NCBI RefSeq assembly: GCF_014841615.1 | Contig: NZ_JACYUG010000001.1 | Span: forward strand, 372,001-436,000 | Origin: Sphingomonas sp. CFBP 8760 | GTDB lineage: Bacteria > Pseudomonadota > Alphaproteobacteria > Sphingomonadales > Sphingomonadaceae | Direction: 5' to 3' | DNA: 64,000 bases | Shown here: piece after piece, positions 44,596 to 53,231 of the stretch | How the letters are laid out: each line of letters opens with the position of its first letter | Numbering within the stretch: the first letter of the stretch is position 1 | Position numbers and translations under genes: made by a program | The notes under the pieces: model-generated | The model's input: the letters and a program-made list of their open reading frames with translations, nothing else | What the model was told of the DNA's origin: nothing | Database searches by the model: none

Positions 44596-45462
44596 TTAAC
44601 GTCCCCGGCCCTCGAACTCCCGAAGATATGAATTGTTCGGCGACAGGATGATCGAGGTGGCACCACGCCCCTCGGTGTTGCCGTCACCCACGAAGGTACG
44701 GCGATAGGACTGCATGGCGCGGTAGAAGTCGTAGAAATCGGCGTCCTTGCCAAAGCTCTGCGCGTAGATGCGCGACGCTTCGGCATCGGCGTCCGCCTGC
44801 ACCACACGGGCGCGACGCTGCCCCTCGGCGGTGATGGTGATCGCCTCCTGCTGGCGCGCGGTCTGCATCCGGCGGAGCGCGCTGTCGAGCGGCGTCCCCT
44901 CGGGCAGTTCGGCCTGCTTGATCCGCACATCGACGATCTCGACACCGTACTGGCGCGCGCGACGATCGAGCCCGGTCTGGATATCGTCCATCACCTGATT
45001 GCGCTCGGCAGTCAGCAACCGCGCGAACGGCACCTTGCCCAGTTCGTTGCGCAGCGTGGAGCCGAACAACGGACGCAACTGGTTCTGCACCCCTTCCTCG
45101 CCACCGGCGGTCGCCAGCATCAGCCGGGGATCGATGACGCGAAAGCGTGCAAAGGCGTCGACGTTCAGCCGCAACTGGTCGCTCGACAGCACCGGCGTGT
45201 TTTCCAGATCGAGGTCGAGCGTGCGCTTGTCGACCCAGGTGATGCGATCGAGGAACGGCACGCGCGCGATCAGCCCGGCGCCGGAATTGCCCGGCTGTTC
45301 GTTCGCCTGATAGCGATTGACCACCCGGATCGGCTGGGCGAGGCGATAGACCACCGCCTGCTTCGTCTCCGGCACGATCGCGAAGGTCGCGGCCGCCAAG
45401 ATCACCAGCAGCAACGCGGCGATCCCGAGGAAGACGGGGTTCTTCCAGTTCAGCTCGTTCAC
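44596..45462 (-). CDS. hflC: HflC, FtsH protease modulator
   Basis: A 288-residue SPFH/band-7 protein with an N-terminal membrane anchor (about 10-29) and a periplasmic domain (LDLENTPVLSSDQLRLNVDAFARFRVIDP) ending in a coiled coil (ADADAEASRIYAQSFGKD). With HflK it forms the large cage around FtsH that restrains membrane protein degradation. Its start overlaps the hflK stop by 4 nt (ATGA). Confidence 0.95.
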   Translation of the reverse strand: MNELNWKNPVFLGIAALLLVILAAATFAIVPETKQAVVYRLAQPIRVVNRYQANEQPGNSGAGLIARVPFLDRITWVDKRTLDLDLENTPVLSSDQLRLNVDAFARFRVIDPRLMLATAGGEEGVQNQLRPLFGSTLRNELGKVPFARLLTAERNQVMDDIQTGLDRRARQYGVEIVDVRIKQAELPEGTPLDSALRRMQTARQQEAITITAEGQRRARVVQADADAEASRIYAQSFGKDADFYDFYRAMQSYRRTFVGDGNTEGRGATSIILSPNNSYLREFEGRGR

Positions 45463-46565
45463 TGGCCGGCTCCCGCCTGAACGGTGGGTTGCGGCGCGGC
45501 CTGCGCCTCGGGTGCGCGGCGCGCCTGCGGCAACGGCAGATAGGGCACCACGCTGGACGGCTCCACGATCGTCTTGTCGGATTTGGCCAGCACGGCCTCC
45601 ATGGTCTCGTAATACATGCGGCGACGCGTCACTTCGGGCGCGAGGCGATACTGGGCATAGACGCGGTCGAATGCCGCCGCCTCACCCTGCGCGTTGGCGA
45701 TCACCTGTTGCGCATAGGAGCGCGCCTTGTTGACCGCGCCGACCGCTTCCTGCTGGGCCGCCGTCACCTTGTTGAAATCGTCGACGATCTGCTGCGGCGC
45801 GGCGGCGCGGTTGATCGAGACGCCCTGGATGCGCACGCCGGAACGGTAGCTGTTGAGGATCGACTGCATCGATTCCGCCACCCGCTGCTCGATCGTGGTG
45901 CGGCCGGCGCCCAACGCCTGATCCAGCGTGGTGGTGGCGATCACCGCGCGCATCGCGCTCTCGGCGGCGGCGCGCACCGTTTCCTCCGGCTGGGCGAGCT
46001 GGAACACGTAGTCGCGCGGATCGCCGATGTTCCAGCGGACCGAGTAGGTGAGGTCGACGATGTTCTGGTCGCCGGTCAGCGCCAGATTGACGCCGTCGCC
46101 ACGAGGGAAGTTCTCGGTGCGGAACCGCTGCACGTCCACCGTCTGCACGCGTGCGATCGGCGCGGGCGGGGTCAGCTGCACGCCCGGCTGCAAGGTGCCG
46201 GCATAGCGGCCGAAATAGGTCACGACGCCGCGCTGCTGCGGCCCGATCTGATGGATGGAGGTGAACAGCAGCCATGCGACCACGATCGCCCCGATCCCGA
46301 TGCCCCACAGCGCCCGTGGATTGGCCCCGCCGGGCAGGCCGGGAAAGCCGCCGCCGCCACCGCCGCCGGGACCGCGCGCCTTCTTCAGGAACTCGTCGAG
46401 CGCGGTAGGACGCGCGGCCCCCTTGCGGCCGCCGGGGGGCAGCGCCCATGGATTGCGCGGGCCGCCGCCATTGCCGCCGTCGTCGCCGGCGCCTCCCCAT
46501 GGGCCCTTGGGATTGTCGGTGGCAAGGATAGTCGGGCGCTTCCACCAGCGCGGCAGGATCGTCAT
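45459..46565 (-). CDS. hflK: HflK, FtsH protease modulator
   Basis: A 368-residue SPFH protein. A Gly/Pro-rich cytoplasmic N-terminus (about 10-75) precedes one membrane helix (ALWGIGIGAIVVAWLLF), then the band-7 domain (PQQRGVVTYFGRYAGTLQPGVQ) and C-terminal helices with YAQQVIANAQGEAAAFDRVYAQY. Start MTILPRWWKRP chosen over a GTG 14 codons upstream. It is co-translated with hflC and divergent from the Mrp gene across a 71-bp gap. Confidence 0.95.
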   Translation of the reverse strand: MTILPRWWKRPTILATDNPKGPWGGAGDDGGNGGGPRNPWALPPGGRKGAARPTALDEFLKKARGPGGGGGGGFPGLPGGANPRALWGIGIGAIVVAWLLFTSIHQIGPQQRGVVTYFGRYAGTLQPGVQLTPPAPIARVQTVDVQRFRTENFPRGDGVNLALTGDQNIVDLTYSVRWNIGDPRDYVFQLAQPEETVRAAAESAMRAVIATTTLDQALGAGRTTIEQRVAESMQSILNSYRSGVRIQGVSINRAAAPQQIVDDFNKVTAAQQEAVGAVNKARSYAQQVIANAQGEAAAFDRVYAQYRLAPEVTRRRMYYETMEAVLAKSDKTIVEPSSVVPYLPLPQARRAPEAQAAPQPTVQAGAGQ

Positions 46566-46636
46566 GCACCCTGTATAGGAAGGCTGACGCGCGAAAAACA
46601 GTGCCAAGCGGGACCTGTGTGCCTATCTGCGCGGAC

Positions 46637-47572
46637 ATGGCCGATAAAGACAGGATGACGACCGCCATCGCGGCGGTGGCGGGCGACCGCGCGACGGTGC
46701 GGATGGATGGCGAGCGGATGGGGGTGGTGCTGGACGCCACCGGCCTGTCCCCCGCCGCCCGCGACGCGCTGGAGGCCGCGGTGCGCGCCGCCGCGCCGGG
46801 CGCGCGGGTGATCGTGACGGCGGAACGCACCGGCCGCGCGCTGATCGCGGTGGCCAGCGGCAAGGGCGGGGTCGGCAAGTCGACGATCGCCGCCAATCTG
46901 GCCATCGCCCTCGCCCGGCGCGGCCGGCGCGTGGGGATGGTGGATGCCGACATCTACGGCCCCTCGCAACCGAGACTGCTGGGCGCGGAGGGCACGCGGC
47001 CACAGGCGCTCGACCAGCAACTGATCCCGGTCGCCACGCCTTATGGCGTGCCGCTGCTGTCGATGGGCCAGCTGGTCGAGCCGGGCCGGGCGATCGCATG
47101 GCGCGGGCCGATGACGGCGGGCGCGCTAGGCCAGCTGGTGGAGGGCGCGTGGGGCGCCGCGGATACGCTGGTGGTCGATATGCCGCCCGGCACCGGCGAC
47201 GTGCAGCTGACCATGGTGCAGAAGCATCGCCCGACCGGCGCGGTGATCGTCTCGACACCGCAGGATCTGGCGCTGATCGACGCCACCCGCGCAATCGACC
47301 TGTTCGTGAAGGCGAACGTGCCGATCATCGGGCTGATCGAGAACATGGCCGGTTATCGCTGCCCGCATTGCGGCGAGAATTCCGATCCGTTCGGGCGGGG
47401 CGGGGCGGAGGCCGCGGCGGCGGAACTCGGCATCCCGTTCCTAGGGCGAGTGCCGCTGGAACTGGCGATCCGCACCGCCTCCGATGCCGGTCGACCCCCG
47501 GCATGGGAGCCGGACGACACGGTCTTCGCCGGGCTGGCCACCCGCGTTGCGGAATGGCTTGCGGCCCGGTAA
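46637..47572 (+). CDS. Mrp/NBP35 family Fe-S cluster carrier ATPase
   Basis: A 311-residue P-loop ATPase: deviant Walker A AVASGKGGVGKSTIAANLA, switch region MVDADIYGPSQPRL, VVDMPPGTGDVQLT, and the CxxC in YRCPHCGENS that binds the shared Fe-S cluster. It lacks most of the N-terminal MIP18 domain. The start at MADKDRM follows the normal beginning. Function: delivery of Fe-S clusters to apoproteins (ApbC/Mrp role). Next gene begins 35 bp later. Confidence 0.93.
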   Translation: MADKDRMTTAIAAVAGDRATVRMDGERMGVVLDATGLSPAARDALEAAVRAAAPGARVIVTAERTGRALIAVASGKGGVGKSTIAANLAIALARRGRRVGMVDADIYGPSQPRLLGAEGTRPQALDQQLIPVATPYGVPLLSMGQLVEPGRAIAWRGPMTAGALGQLVEGAWGAADTLVVDMPPGTGDVQLTMVQKHRPTGAVIVSTPQDLALIDATRAIDLFVKANVPIIGLIENMAGYRCPHCGENSDPFGRGGAEAAAAELGIPFLGRVPLELAIRTASDAGRPPAWEPDDTVFAGLATRVAEWLAAR

Positions 47573-47607
47573 AACGATTACCGCAGAGGACCGAAGGAAG
47601 CGCCGCC

Positions 47608-48036
47608 ATGCCGTTGACCACCGATGCCGATATCCACGACCTGCTCGCCGGCGCGCGCACCATCGCGCTGGTCGGCGCCTCGGACCGGCCAAACCGCCCC
47701 TCCTATGGCGTGATGGCGGCGCTGCAACGCCATGGCTACCGCGTGATCCCGGTCAATCCGCAGATCACCGGCGAACATGTCCATGGCGAATTCGTGTTCC
47801 GCGAACTGGCGCAACTGGGCGATCCGATCGACATCGTCGACATCTTCCGCAATTCCGCCGCCGCGGGCGAGGTGGTGGATCAGGCGATCGCGGCGGGTGC
47901 GAAGGCGGTGTGGATGCAGCTCGGCGTCATCAACCACGACGCCGCCGAACGTGCCGAGGCCGCAGGACTGAAGGTGGTGATGGACCGCTGCCCCGCGATC
48001 GAACTGCGTCGGCTCGGCGTACCGTCGGTGGCCTGA
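47608..48036 (+). CDS. CoA-binding domain protein (YccU-like)
   Basis: A 142-residue Rossmann-like protein: ARTIALVGASDRPNRPSYGVM, RVIPVNPQITGEHVHGE, IDIVDIFRNSAAAGEVVDQAI, VWMQLGVIN and the Cys near the end MDRCPAIELRRLG, which is conserved in the family. It is thought to bind CoA or a related nucleotide; the role is unclear. AAGGAAG lies 8 nt before the ATG. It probably follows Mrp in one transcript. Confidence 0.88.
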   Translation: MPLTTDADIHDLLAGARTIALVGASDRPNRPSYGVMAALQRHGYRVIPVNPQITGEHVHGEFVFRELAQLGDPIDIVDIFRNSAAAGEVVDQAIAAGAKAVWMQLGVINHDAAERAEAAGLKVVMDRCPAIELRRLGVPSVA

Positions 48037-48117
48037 CTCCGCCGGCATCTTTGCATCTTTATCGACCGACCCGTTTCGGCCACAATCGTGGACCAGACTG
48101 CGAATCGGGAGGTACCC

Positions 48118-48462
48118 ATGCTACCATTGATGCTGGCCCTGATCGATGACGTGGATGCACTGGTCCGTTCCGCGCGGACGCTGACCGCCGCCGAACAGCG
48201 GTGCGTCGTCGCCGCCGATACCACCGACATCACCGTCTGCGGCCGACGCCGCGCCGACCGGTTTCGGGTGCCGTTCATCGTGTACGAACCCGGCGATCCC
48301 CGGCACGAGGGGGTCGCGGCCGAACGTCACCGGCTGCTGGCGAAGACCGATAATTGCCAGGAACGCCGCGCCATCATGGTCAGCTGCGGCTTCGTCGGCG
48401 TGACGATGACCAGCGGCGGCGGCAAGACCGCGGTGGGCGGCGCGCGCAAGCTGGCACCGTGA
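48118..48462 (+). CDS. Hypothetical protein with C-x11-CG motif
   Basis: A 114-residue protein of unknown function. Near residue 28-41 it has RCVVAADTTDITVCGRRR, a Cys-x11-Cys-Gly motif, then FRVPFIVYEPGDPRHEG and two more Cys (DNCQERR, MVSCGFV). A strong GGGAGG site lies 5 nt before ATG 48118, so the start is well set. No clear signal peptide, but its downstream partner has one. The stop overlaps the next start (GTGA), implying coupled translation. Confidence 0.65.
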   Translation: MLPLMLALIDDVDALVRSARTLTAAEQRCVVAADTTDITVCGRRRADRFRVPFIVYEPGDPRHEGVAAERHRLLAKTDNCQERRAIMVSCGFVGVTMTSGGGKTAVGGARKLAP

Positions 48463-48992
48463 CGATGATCGCCCTCGCCCTGCTGCTCGCCGCCGGTCAG
48501 GTCGCCACCCCGGCGATGCCGCTGCCCGCCGCGCGCACCCCCGGCACGCCGCCGCAACGGATCATCCTGAGCAATTGCCCCGACGGGGTCGACGGGGAGA
48601 TCGTCGTCTGCGGCACGCCGGACAAGCCACGCCTGCCCCTGCCCGACGAACGTGGCCCGCCCGATCGGCCGATCCCGTCCAATCCGGGCGTGACGGGCAT
48701 GGGCGCACTGGCCCAGACGGAAACGCCCTGCGCAACGCTGCAGGGCGGGTGTCAGGCGGGAGTGGACATATTCGGTGCAGGCACCGCCGCGATCCGGCTG
48801 GTGGGCAAGCTGATCGATCCGGACAGTTGCTGCGAGCGGCAGGGCGAATCGACCAATCCCGGCATGCTGATCAGCGACGCCGTCGGTGGCCTGAAACGGG
48901 CGTTCGGCAAGAAGCCCGACAAATCCGGCCGCGTCGCCATCTCGCTGGACGAGCCGCCCCGCGTATCGACCGAGGGCCGGCTGCTGCCCTGA
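48459..48992 (+). CDS. Hypothetical secreted protein with C-x10-CG motif
   Basis: A 177-residue protein with a short hydrophobic leader (MIALALLLAAGQVATPA). The mature part has NCPDGVDGEIVVCGTPD, similar to the motif in the preceding protein, a Pro/Arg-rich stretch and four more Cys (ETPCATLQGGCQ, DSCCERQ). No family name known; such IVVCG proteins recur in sphingomonads as I recall. The GTG at 48459 overlaps the previous stop; ATG 48465 is the alternative. A hairpin follows before the convergent hom gene. Confidence 0.65.
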   Translation: MTMIALALLLAAGQVATPAMPLPAARTPGTPPQRIILSNCPDGVDGEIVVCGTPDKPRLPLPDERGPPDRPIPSNPGVTGMGALAQTETPCATLQGGCQAGVDIFGAGTAAIRLVGKLIDPDSCCERQGESTNPGMLISDAVGGLKRAFGKKPDKSGRVAISLDEPPRVSTEGRLLP

Positions 48993-49020
48993 AGCACCGC
49001 AAGCCTGTCCCAGCATGGCT

Positions 49021-49045
49021 GCCTCACCGGCGGTTCCGGTGAGGC
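49021..49045. terminator. Hairpin between convergent small gene and hom
   Basis: GCCTCACCGG and CCGGTGAGGC form a perfect 10-bp stem with a 5-nt loop and no T-run. It lies in the 105-bp gap between convergent genes. Confidence 0.55.
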
Positions 49046-49097
49046 GATAGGTATTTGTGTCGAAGTTCGATATTCGTAGGGGAAAGCGACCGCCCCC

Positions 49098-50402
49098 TCA
49101 CCCCAAAATCGGCATCCATAGCGGCTGACCGGCGACGCTTTGCGAACCGCGCAGCCGTTCCAGCGCCTGCGCGACGCAGCGTTCCGGGCCGTCATGCGTC
49201 ACGATCGCGACCAGCACCCGCCCGTCCTGCGTCGCGCCACGCTGGATCAGGCTTTCGATCGACACGCCCGCATCGCGCATCGCCGCCGCGATCTCGGCGA
49301 GCACGCCGACCCGGTCCTCGACCATGAAGCGGACATAGGCGCGGCCGCGCCGCTCGCCGCTGTCAGCCGGGTGGGGGACGGTGAGCGAGGCGGCGGGCAT
49401 CGCGAAGGGAGGACCATATTCCCCGCGCGCGATATCGATCAGGTCGGCGACCACGGCGCTGGCGGTCGGCCCCTCGCCCGCGCCCGCGCCCTGGAACAGC
49501 AGGCGACCGACGAAATTGCCCTCCGCGACCACTGCGTTGGTGGATCCCGTGACGTGCGCCAGCGGATGATCGAGCGGGACGAGATGCGGATGGACGCGCT
49601 GGAACAACCCGCCCGTCCCGCTGTTGTCCGGCCCGGATTCCGCCAGCCCGATCAGCCGGATGCGATGTCCCAGCGCCGCCGCCTCGGCGATGTCGGCGCC
49701 CAGCACGTGGCGGATGCCCTGCGCGACGACATCGCCGAACGCGGGCCGGGTGCCGAACGCGACGCTGGCGAGGATCGACAGCTTGTGCGCGGCATCGATA
49801 CCGTCGATGTCGAAGGTGGGGTCCACCTCGGCGAAGCCCAGCGCCTGCGCTTCGGCCAGCACCTCTGCGAAGTCGCGGCCCTCCGCTTCCATCTTGGACA
49901 GGATGAAATTGCAGGTGCCGTTGAGGATGCCGTAGACGCGGGCGATCTCGTTCGCCGCCGCGCCGTCGCGCAAGCCCTTGATGACCGGGATGCCGCCGGC
50001 GACCGCCGCCTCGAACTTCAGCGCGGCCCCGGCGCGCTCGGCCGCCTCGGCCAGTTCGAGGCCGTGATGCGCCAGCATCGCCTTGTTCGCGGTGACGAGG
50101 CCGCGCCCCGCCGCCAGCGTGGCCCGGGCCAGCGTCAGCGCCGGGCCGTCCGACCCGCCGATCATCTCCGCCACGACATCGACGTCGGGATGCGTCGCCA
50201 GCGCCGAGGTATCGTCGACCCAGGCGAAGCGCGACAGGTCGATCCCGCGATCCCGGCTCCGGTCGCGCGCGGATATCGCGACGATCTCGATCGCGCGGCC
50301 GGCGCGACGGGTAATCAGGTCGCGATTGGCGTCCAGCAACCGGACGACGCCGCCGCCCACCGTGCCCAGCCCGGCCAATGCCACCCGCAATGCTTCCGCC
50401 AT
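49098..50402 (-). CDS. hom: Homoserine dehydrogenase
   Basis: A 434-residue enzyme reducing aspartate semialdehyde to homoserine in Thr/Met synthesis. NAD(P) domain: VALAGLGTVGGGVVRLL; catalytic domain: VTANKAMLAHHG, GILNGTCNFILSKME, LGFAEVDPTFDIDGIDAAHKL; C-terminal ACT domain from about 350 (VRFMVEDRVGVLAEIAAAM), which may sense Thr. Start MAEALRVALAG with AAGGGA about 11 nt upstream; codons upstream are not protein-like. Confidence 0.95.
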   Translation of the reverse strand: MAEALRVALAGLGTVGGGVVRLLDANRDLITRRAGRAIEIVAISARDRSRDRGIDLSRFAWVDDTSALATHPDVDVVAEMIGGSDGPALTLARATLAAGRGLVTANKAMLAHHGLELAEAAERAGAALKFEAAVAGGIPVIKGLRDGAAANEIARVYGILNGTCNFILSKMEAEGRDFAEVLAEAQALGFAEVDPTFDIDGIDAAHKLSILASVAFGTRPAFGDVVAQGIRHVLGADIAEAAALGHRIRLIGLAESGPDNSGTGGLFQRVHPHLVPLDHPLAHVTGSTNAVVAEGNFVGRLLFQGAGAGEGPTASAVVADLIDIARGEYGPPFAMPAASLTVPHPADSGERRGRAYVRFMVEDRVGVLAEIAAAMRDAGVSIESLIQRGATQDGRVLVAIVTHDGPERCVAQALERLRGSQSVAGQPLWMPILG

Positions 50403-50487
50403 CGTCGCTCGTTCCCTTGATAGAATGTTGCGACTAGGCGAGCGGGGCGGCTTTGCAAAGCGCCCGCGTTGCCGCCATGCTGTTTCG

Positions 50488-52443
50488 ATGACGACGACCA
50501 CATCCCGCCCGATCGCCGAACTGACGCTGCGCGGCGTCCTGCTCGGCGGGCTCATCACGCTGCTGTTCACCGCCGCCAACGTCTATCTGGGGCTGAAGGT
50601 CGGGCTGACCTTCGCCACCTCGATCCCCGCGGCGGTGATCTCGATGGCGATCCTGCGTTATCTGCCCGGGGCCACGATCCTGGAGAACAACATCGTCCAG
50701 ACGGTGGCGTCGGCGGCCGGCACGCTGGCGGCGATCATCTTCGTGCTGCCCGGCCTCGTCATGATCGGGTGGTGGCAGGGCTTTCCCTATCTGACGACCG
50801 CGGCGATCACCGCCACCGGCGGCATCCTGGGGGTGATGTTCTCCGTGCCGCTGCGCCGCGCGCTGGTGATCGACAGCCCCCTGCCCTACCCCGAGGGCCG
50901 CGCCGCCGCCGAAGTGCTGAAAGTGGGCGCCGGCAGTCGCGAGGGCGCGGCGGAAAGCGCGCGCGGACTGTGGACGATCGTGTGGAGCGCGCTGGCGTCC
51001 GGCGGGTTCGCGATCCTGACCCAGACCCGGCTGGTCGCGGCGGAGGCGACGATGTGGTTCCGGGTCGGCGCGGGCGCGACCGGGATCGCCGGCGGCCTGT
51101 CGTTCGCGCTGATCGGCGCGGGTCATCTGGTCGGCCTGTCGGTGGGGTGCGCGATGCTGGTCGGTATCGTGCTGGGCTGGTGGATCGTGCTGCCGATCCT
51201 GACCGCCGCCGCGCCGATGCCCGCCGCCACGCTGGCGGAATGGGCGGGCGGGGTGTTCCGCAGCGACGTGCGCTTCTTCGGCGCGGGCGTGATCGGGGTG
51301 GCGGCGATCTGGACGCTGCTCCGCATCATCGGCCCCGTCATCGGCGGTGTCCGGTCCGCGATCGCGGCGTCGCAGGCGCGGGCCGGGGGCGCGATCATCG
51401 CGGACGCGGAGCGCGACCTGCCGATCGGGCTGGTCGCGCTCGTGTCGCTGGGGATGCTGGTGCCGATCGCGGTGCTGCTGTGGTCGGTGATCGCCGGAGG
51501 GCCGCTGGCGGGATCGGCGGTGGCGCTGATCGCCGGGGCGCTGCTGTTCGTCGTCGTCGTTGGCCTGGTGATCGCGGCGGTGTGCGGATACATGGCCGGG
51601 CTGATCGGGGCCTCGAACAGCCCGGTTTCGGGGATCGGCATCCTGTCCGTCCTGGCCGCCAGCCTGTTGCTGGTCGGGTTCTTCGGGCGCGGCACTCCGC
51701 CGGATACGACGCAGGCGCTGGTCGCCTATGCGCTGATCGTCACCGGCATCGTGTTCGGCGTGGCGACGATTTCGAACGACAATCTTCAGGACCTGAAGAC
51801 CGGGCAACTGGTCGGCGCGACGCCGTGGAAGCAGCAGGTGGCACTGGTGCTGGGGGTGATCTTCGGATCGCTGGTGGTGCCGCCGGTGCTCAACCTGCTC
51901 GGCTCGACGCTGGGCTTCGTCGGGGCGCCGGGCGCGGGACCGAACGCGCTGGCGGCACCGCAGGCAGCGCTGATCTCCGCGCTGGCGAAGGGGGTGCTGG
52001 GCGGCGACCTGAACTGGGCGATGATCGGCTGGGGCGCACTGGCGGGGGCGGGACTGGTGGCGCTGGACGAGGGACTGGGCCGGGCCGGGCGGTTGCGCCT
52101 GCCGCCGCTGGGCGTGGGGCTGGGCGTCTATCTGCCGATGTCGGTCACGCTGACGGTGGTGGTCGGCGCGGCGATCGGCGCGGTGTACGACCGCTGGGCC
52201 AGACGGAGCGCCGATCCGGAGGCGGCGGAACGGATGGGCGTGCTGGCGGCGACGGGCATGATCGTCGGCGAAAGCCTGTGGGGCGTGGCGTTCGCGGGGA
52301 TCGTCTATGCCACGGGCAGCGACGCACCGCTGGCGCTGGTCGGCGCCGGCTGGGAAGTGCCCGGTGCGATCGGCGGGACGATCCTGTTCCTTGCCCTGAT
52401 CGCAACACTATATCGCCAATCGGCACGCGCCACCCGGCATTGA
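50488..52443 (+). CDS. OPT family oligopeptide transporter
   Basis: A 651-residue membrane protein with about 14-16 helices. OPT signatures include NVYLGLKVGLTFATSIPAAV, ENNIVQTVASAAGTLA, GRAAAEVLKVG and IGASNSPVSGIGIL. Bacterial members import small peptides or metal chelates by proton coupling; the substrate is not predictable. The gene diverges from hom (85-bp gap). The N-terminal MTTTTSRPIAELTLRG starts directly before the first helix. Confidence 0.93.
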   Translation: MTTTTSRPIAELTLRGVLLGGLITLLFTAANVYLGLKVGLTFATSIPAAVISMAILRYLPGATILENNIVQTVASAAGTLAAIIFVLPGLVMIGWWQGFPYLTTAAITATGGILGVMFSVPLRRALVIDSPLPYPEGRAAAEVLKVGAGSREGAAESARGLWTIVWSALASGGFAILTQTRLVAAEATMWFRVGAGATGIAGGLSFALIGAGHLVGLSVGCAMLVGIVLGWWIVLPILTAAAPMPAATLAEWAGGVFRSDVRFFGAGVIGVAAIWTLLRIIGPVIGGVRSAIAASQARAGGAIIADAERDLPIGLVALVSLGMLVPIAVLLWSVIAGGPLAGSAVALIAGALLFVVVVGLVIAAVCGYMAGLIGASNSPVSGIGILSVLAASLLLVGFFGRGTPPDTTQALVAYALIVTGIVFGVATISNDNLQDLKTGQLVGATPWKQQVALVLGVIFGSLVVPPVLNLLGSTLGFVGAPGAGPNALAAPQAALISALAKGVLGGDLNWAMIGWGALAGAGLVALDEGLGRAGRLRLPPLGVGLGVYLPMSVTLTVVVGAAIGAVYDRWARRSADPEAAERMGVLAATGMIVGESLWGVAFAGIVYATGSDAPLALVGAGWEVPGAIGGTILFLALIATLYRQSARATRH

Positions 52444-52615
52444 GCAAGCAAGCTGACCTGTCGACACCATTCAACAAACGGTTGTTAAAGTAATCTATAC
52501 TGATAACATCGTATCTGTTTGGTATAACATCCGTAATGCTTCAATTACGCGGCCCGATTGATTTGCCCTATAGTTTCGATTAGGCGTTTGGCTTGCCATA
52601 TGGGACGCCGCGACA
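52444..52615. other. AT-richer intergenic region before the GAF gene
   Basis: 172 bp with several AT-rich hexamers (TAATCTATACTGATAAC; CCTATAGTTTCGATTAGG) that could be promoter elements for the GAF gene. No single promoter stands out and no gene was seen. Confidence 0.4.
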
Positions 52616-53185
52616 ATGGTTTTCAGCGTTTATCAGGTCGCACCCGAACCGGCGAACGAGGCGATCCGCGAAGCCGCCGTAATCCGGTCCGAGGCGCTGA
52701 ACGCCACCGGGGTGGCGAAATTACAGGCAGTGGTCGATCGGGCCAGCGCGCTGTTCGATACCAGCATGGCCGCGATCTCGATCGTGTTCCGTGACTGGCA
52801 GTATTTGATCGCGACGAAGGGAGTGAAGCCGGGCGTCTATCGGCGTGCGACCTCCTTCTGCGGCCATGCGATCATGACCCCGGACGACGTGTTCCTGGTG
52901 GAAGACGCCGCGCGCGATGTCCGTTTTGCCGGAAACCCCAGCGTGCTGGATGATCCCGCAGTGCGTTTCTATGCCGGCGCGCCGTTGCTGGATGCGCAGG
53001 GACTGCCGCTCGGCACCCTGTGCGTGTTCGATGGGGCGCCCCGCGATGCATTGCCCCGCGTACAAACCACGATACTTGCCGCCATGGCCCGCGAGATCGT
53101 CGCGGTGCTGGGCGATCATGCGGTGATCGCCAAACCGCCCGGCGAGACCATCGAAGCCGAGAGAATCCGCCGGATGTCGATCTGA
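52616..53185 (+). CDS. GAF domain protein
   Basis: A 189-residue stand-alone GAF domain: LQAVVDRASALFDTSMAAISIVF, TSFCGHAIMTPDDVFLVEDAARD, FYAGAPLLDAQGLPLGTLCVFD, then a short helical end. It resembles the GAF part of bacterial light or signal sensors but has no output domain and may work in trans. The Cys in SFCGHAI is common in this subgroup; the ligand is unknown. Convergent with the GH130 gene. Confidence 0.85.
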   Translation: MVFSVYQVAPEPANEAIREAAVIRSEALNATGVAKLQAVVDRASALFDTSMAAISIVFRDWQYLIATKGVKPGVYRRATSFCGHAIMTPDDVFLVEDAARDVRFAGNPSVLDDPAVRFYAGAPLLDAQGLPLGTLCVFDGAPRDALPRVQTTILAAMAREIVAVLGDHAVIAKPPGETIEAERIRRMSI

Positions 53186-53191
53186 CATGTG

Positions 53192-53225
53192 ATGGACCGG
53201 CCGGCTCGACCCCGGGCCGGTCCAT
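53192..53225. terminator. Hairpin between convergent GAF and GH130 genes
   Basis: ATGGACCGGCC and GGCCGGTCCAT form a perfect 11-bp stem around a 12-nt loop; no T-run. An outer CATGTG/CACATG pair flanks it. It lies in the 46-bp gap and can end both transcripts. Confidence 0.6.
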
Positions 53226-53231
53226 GACCCG

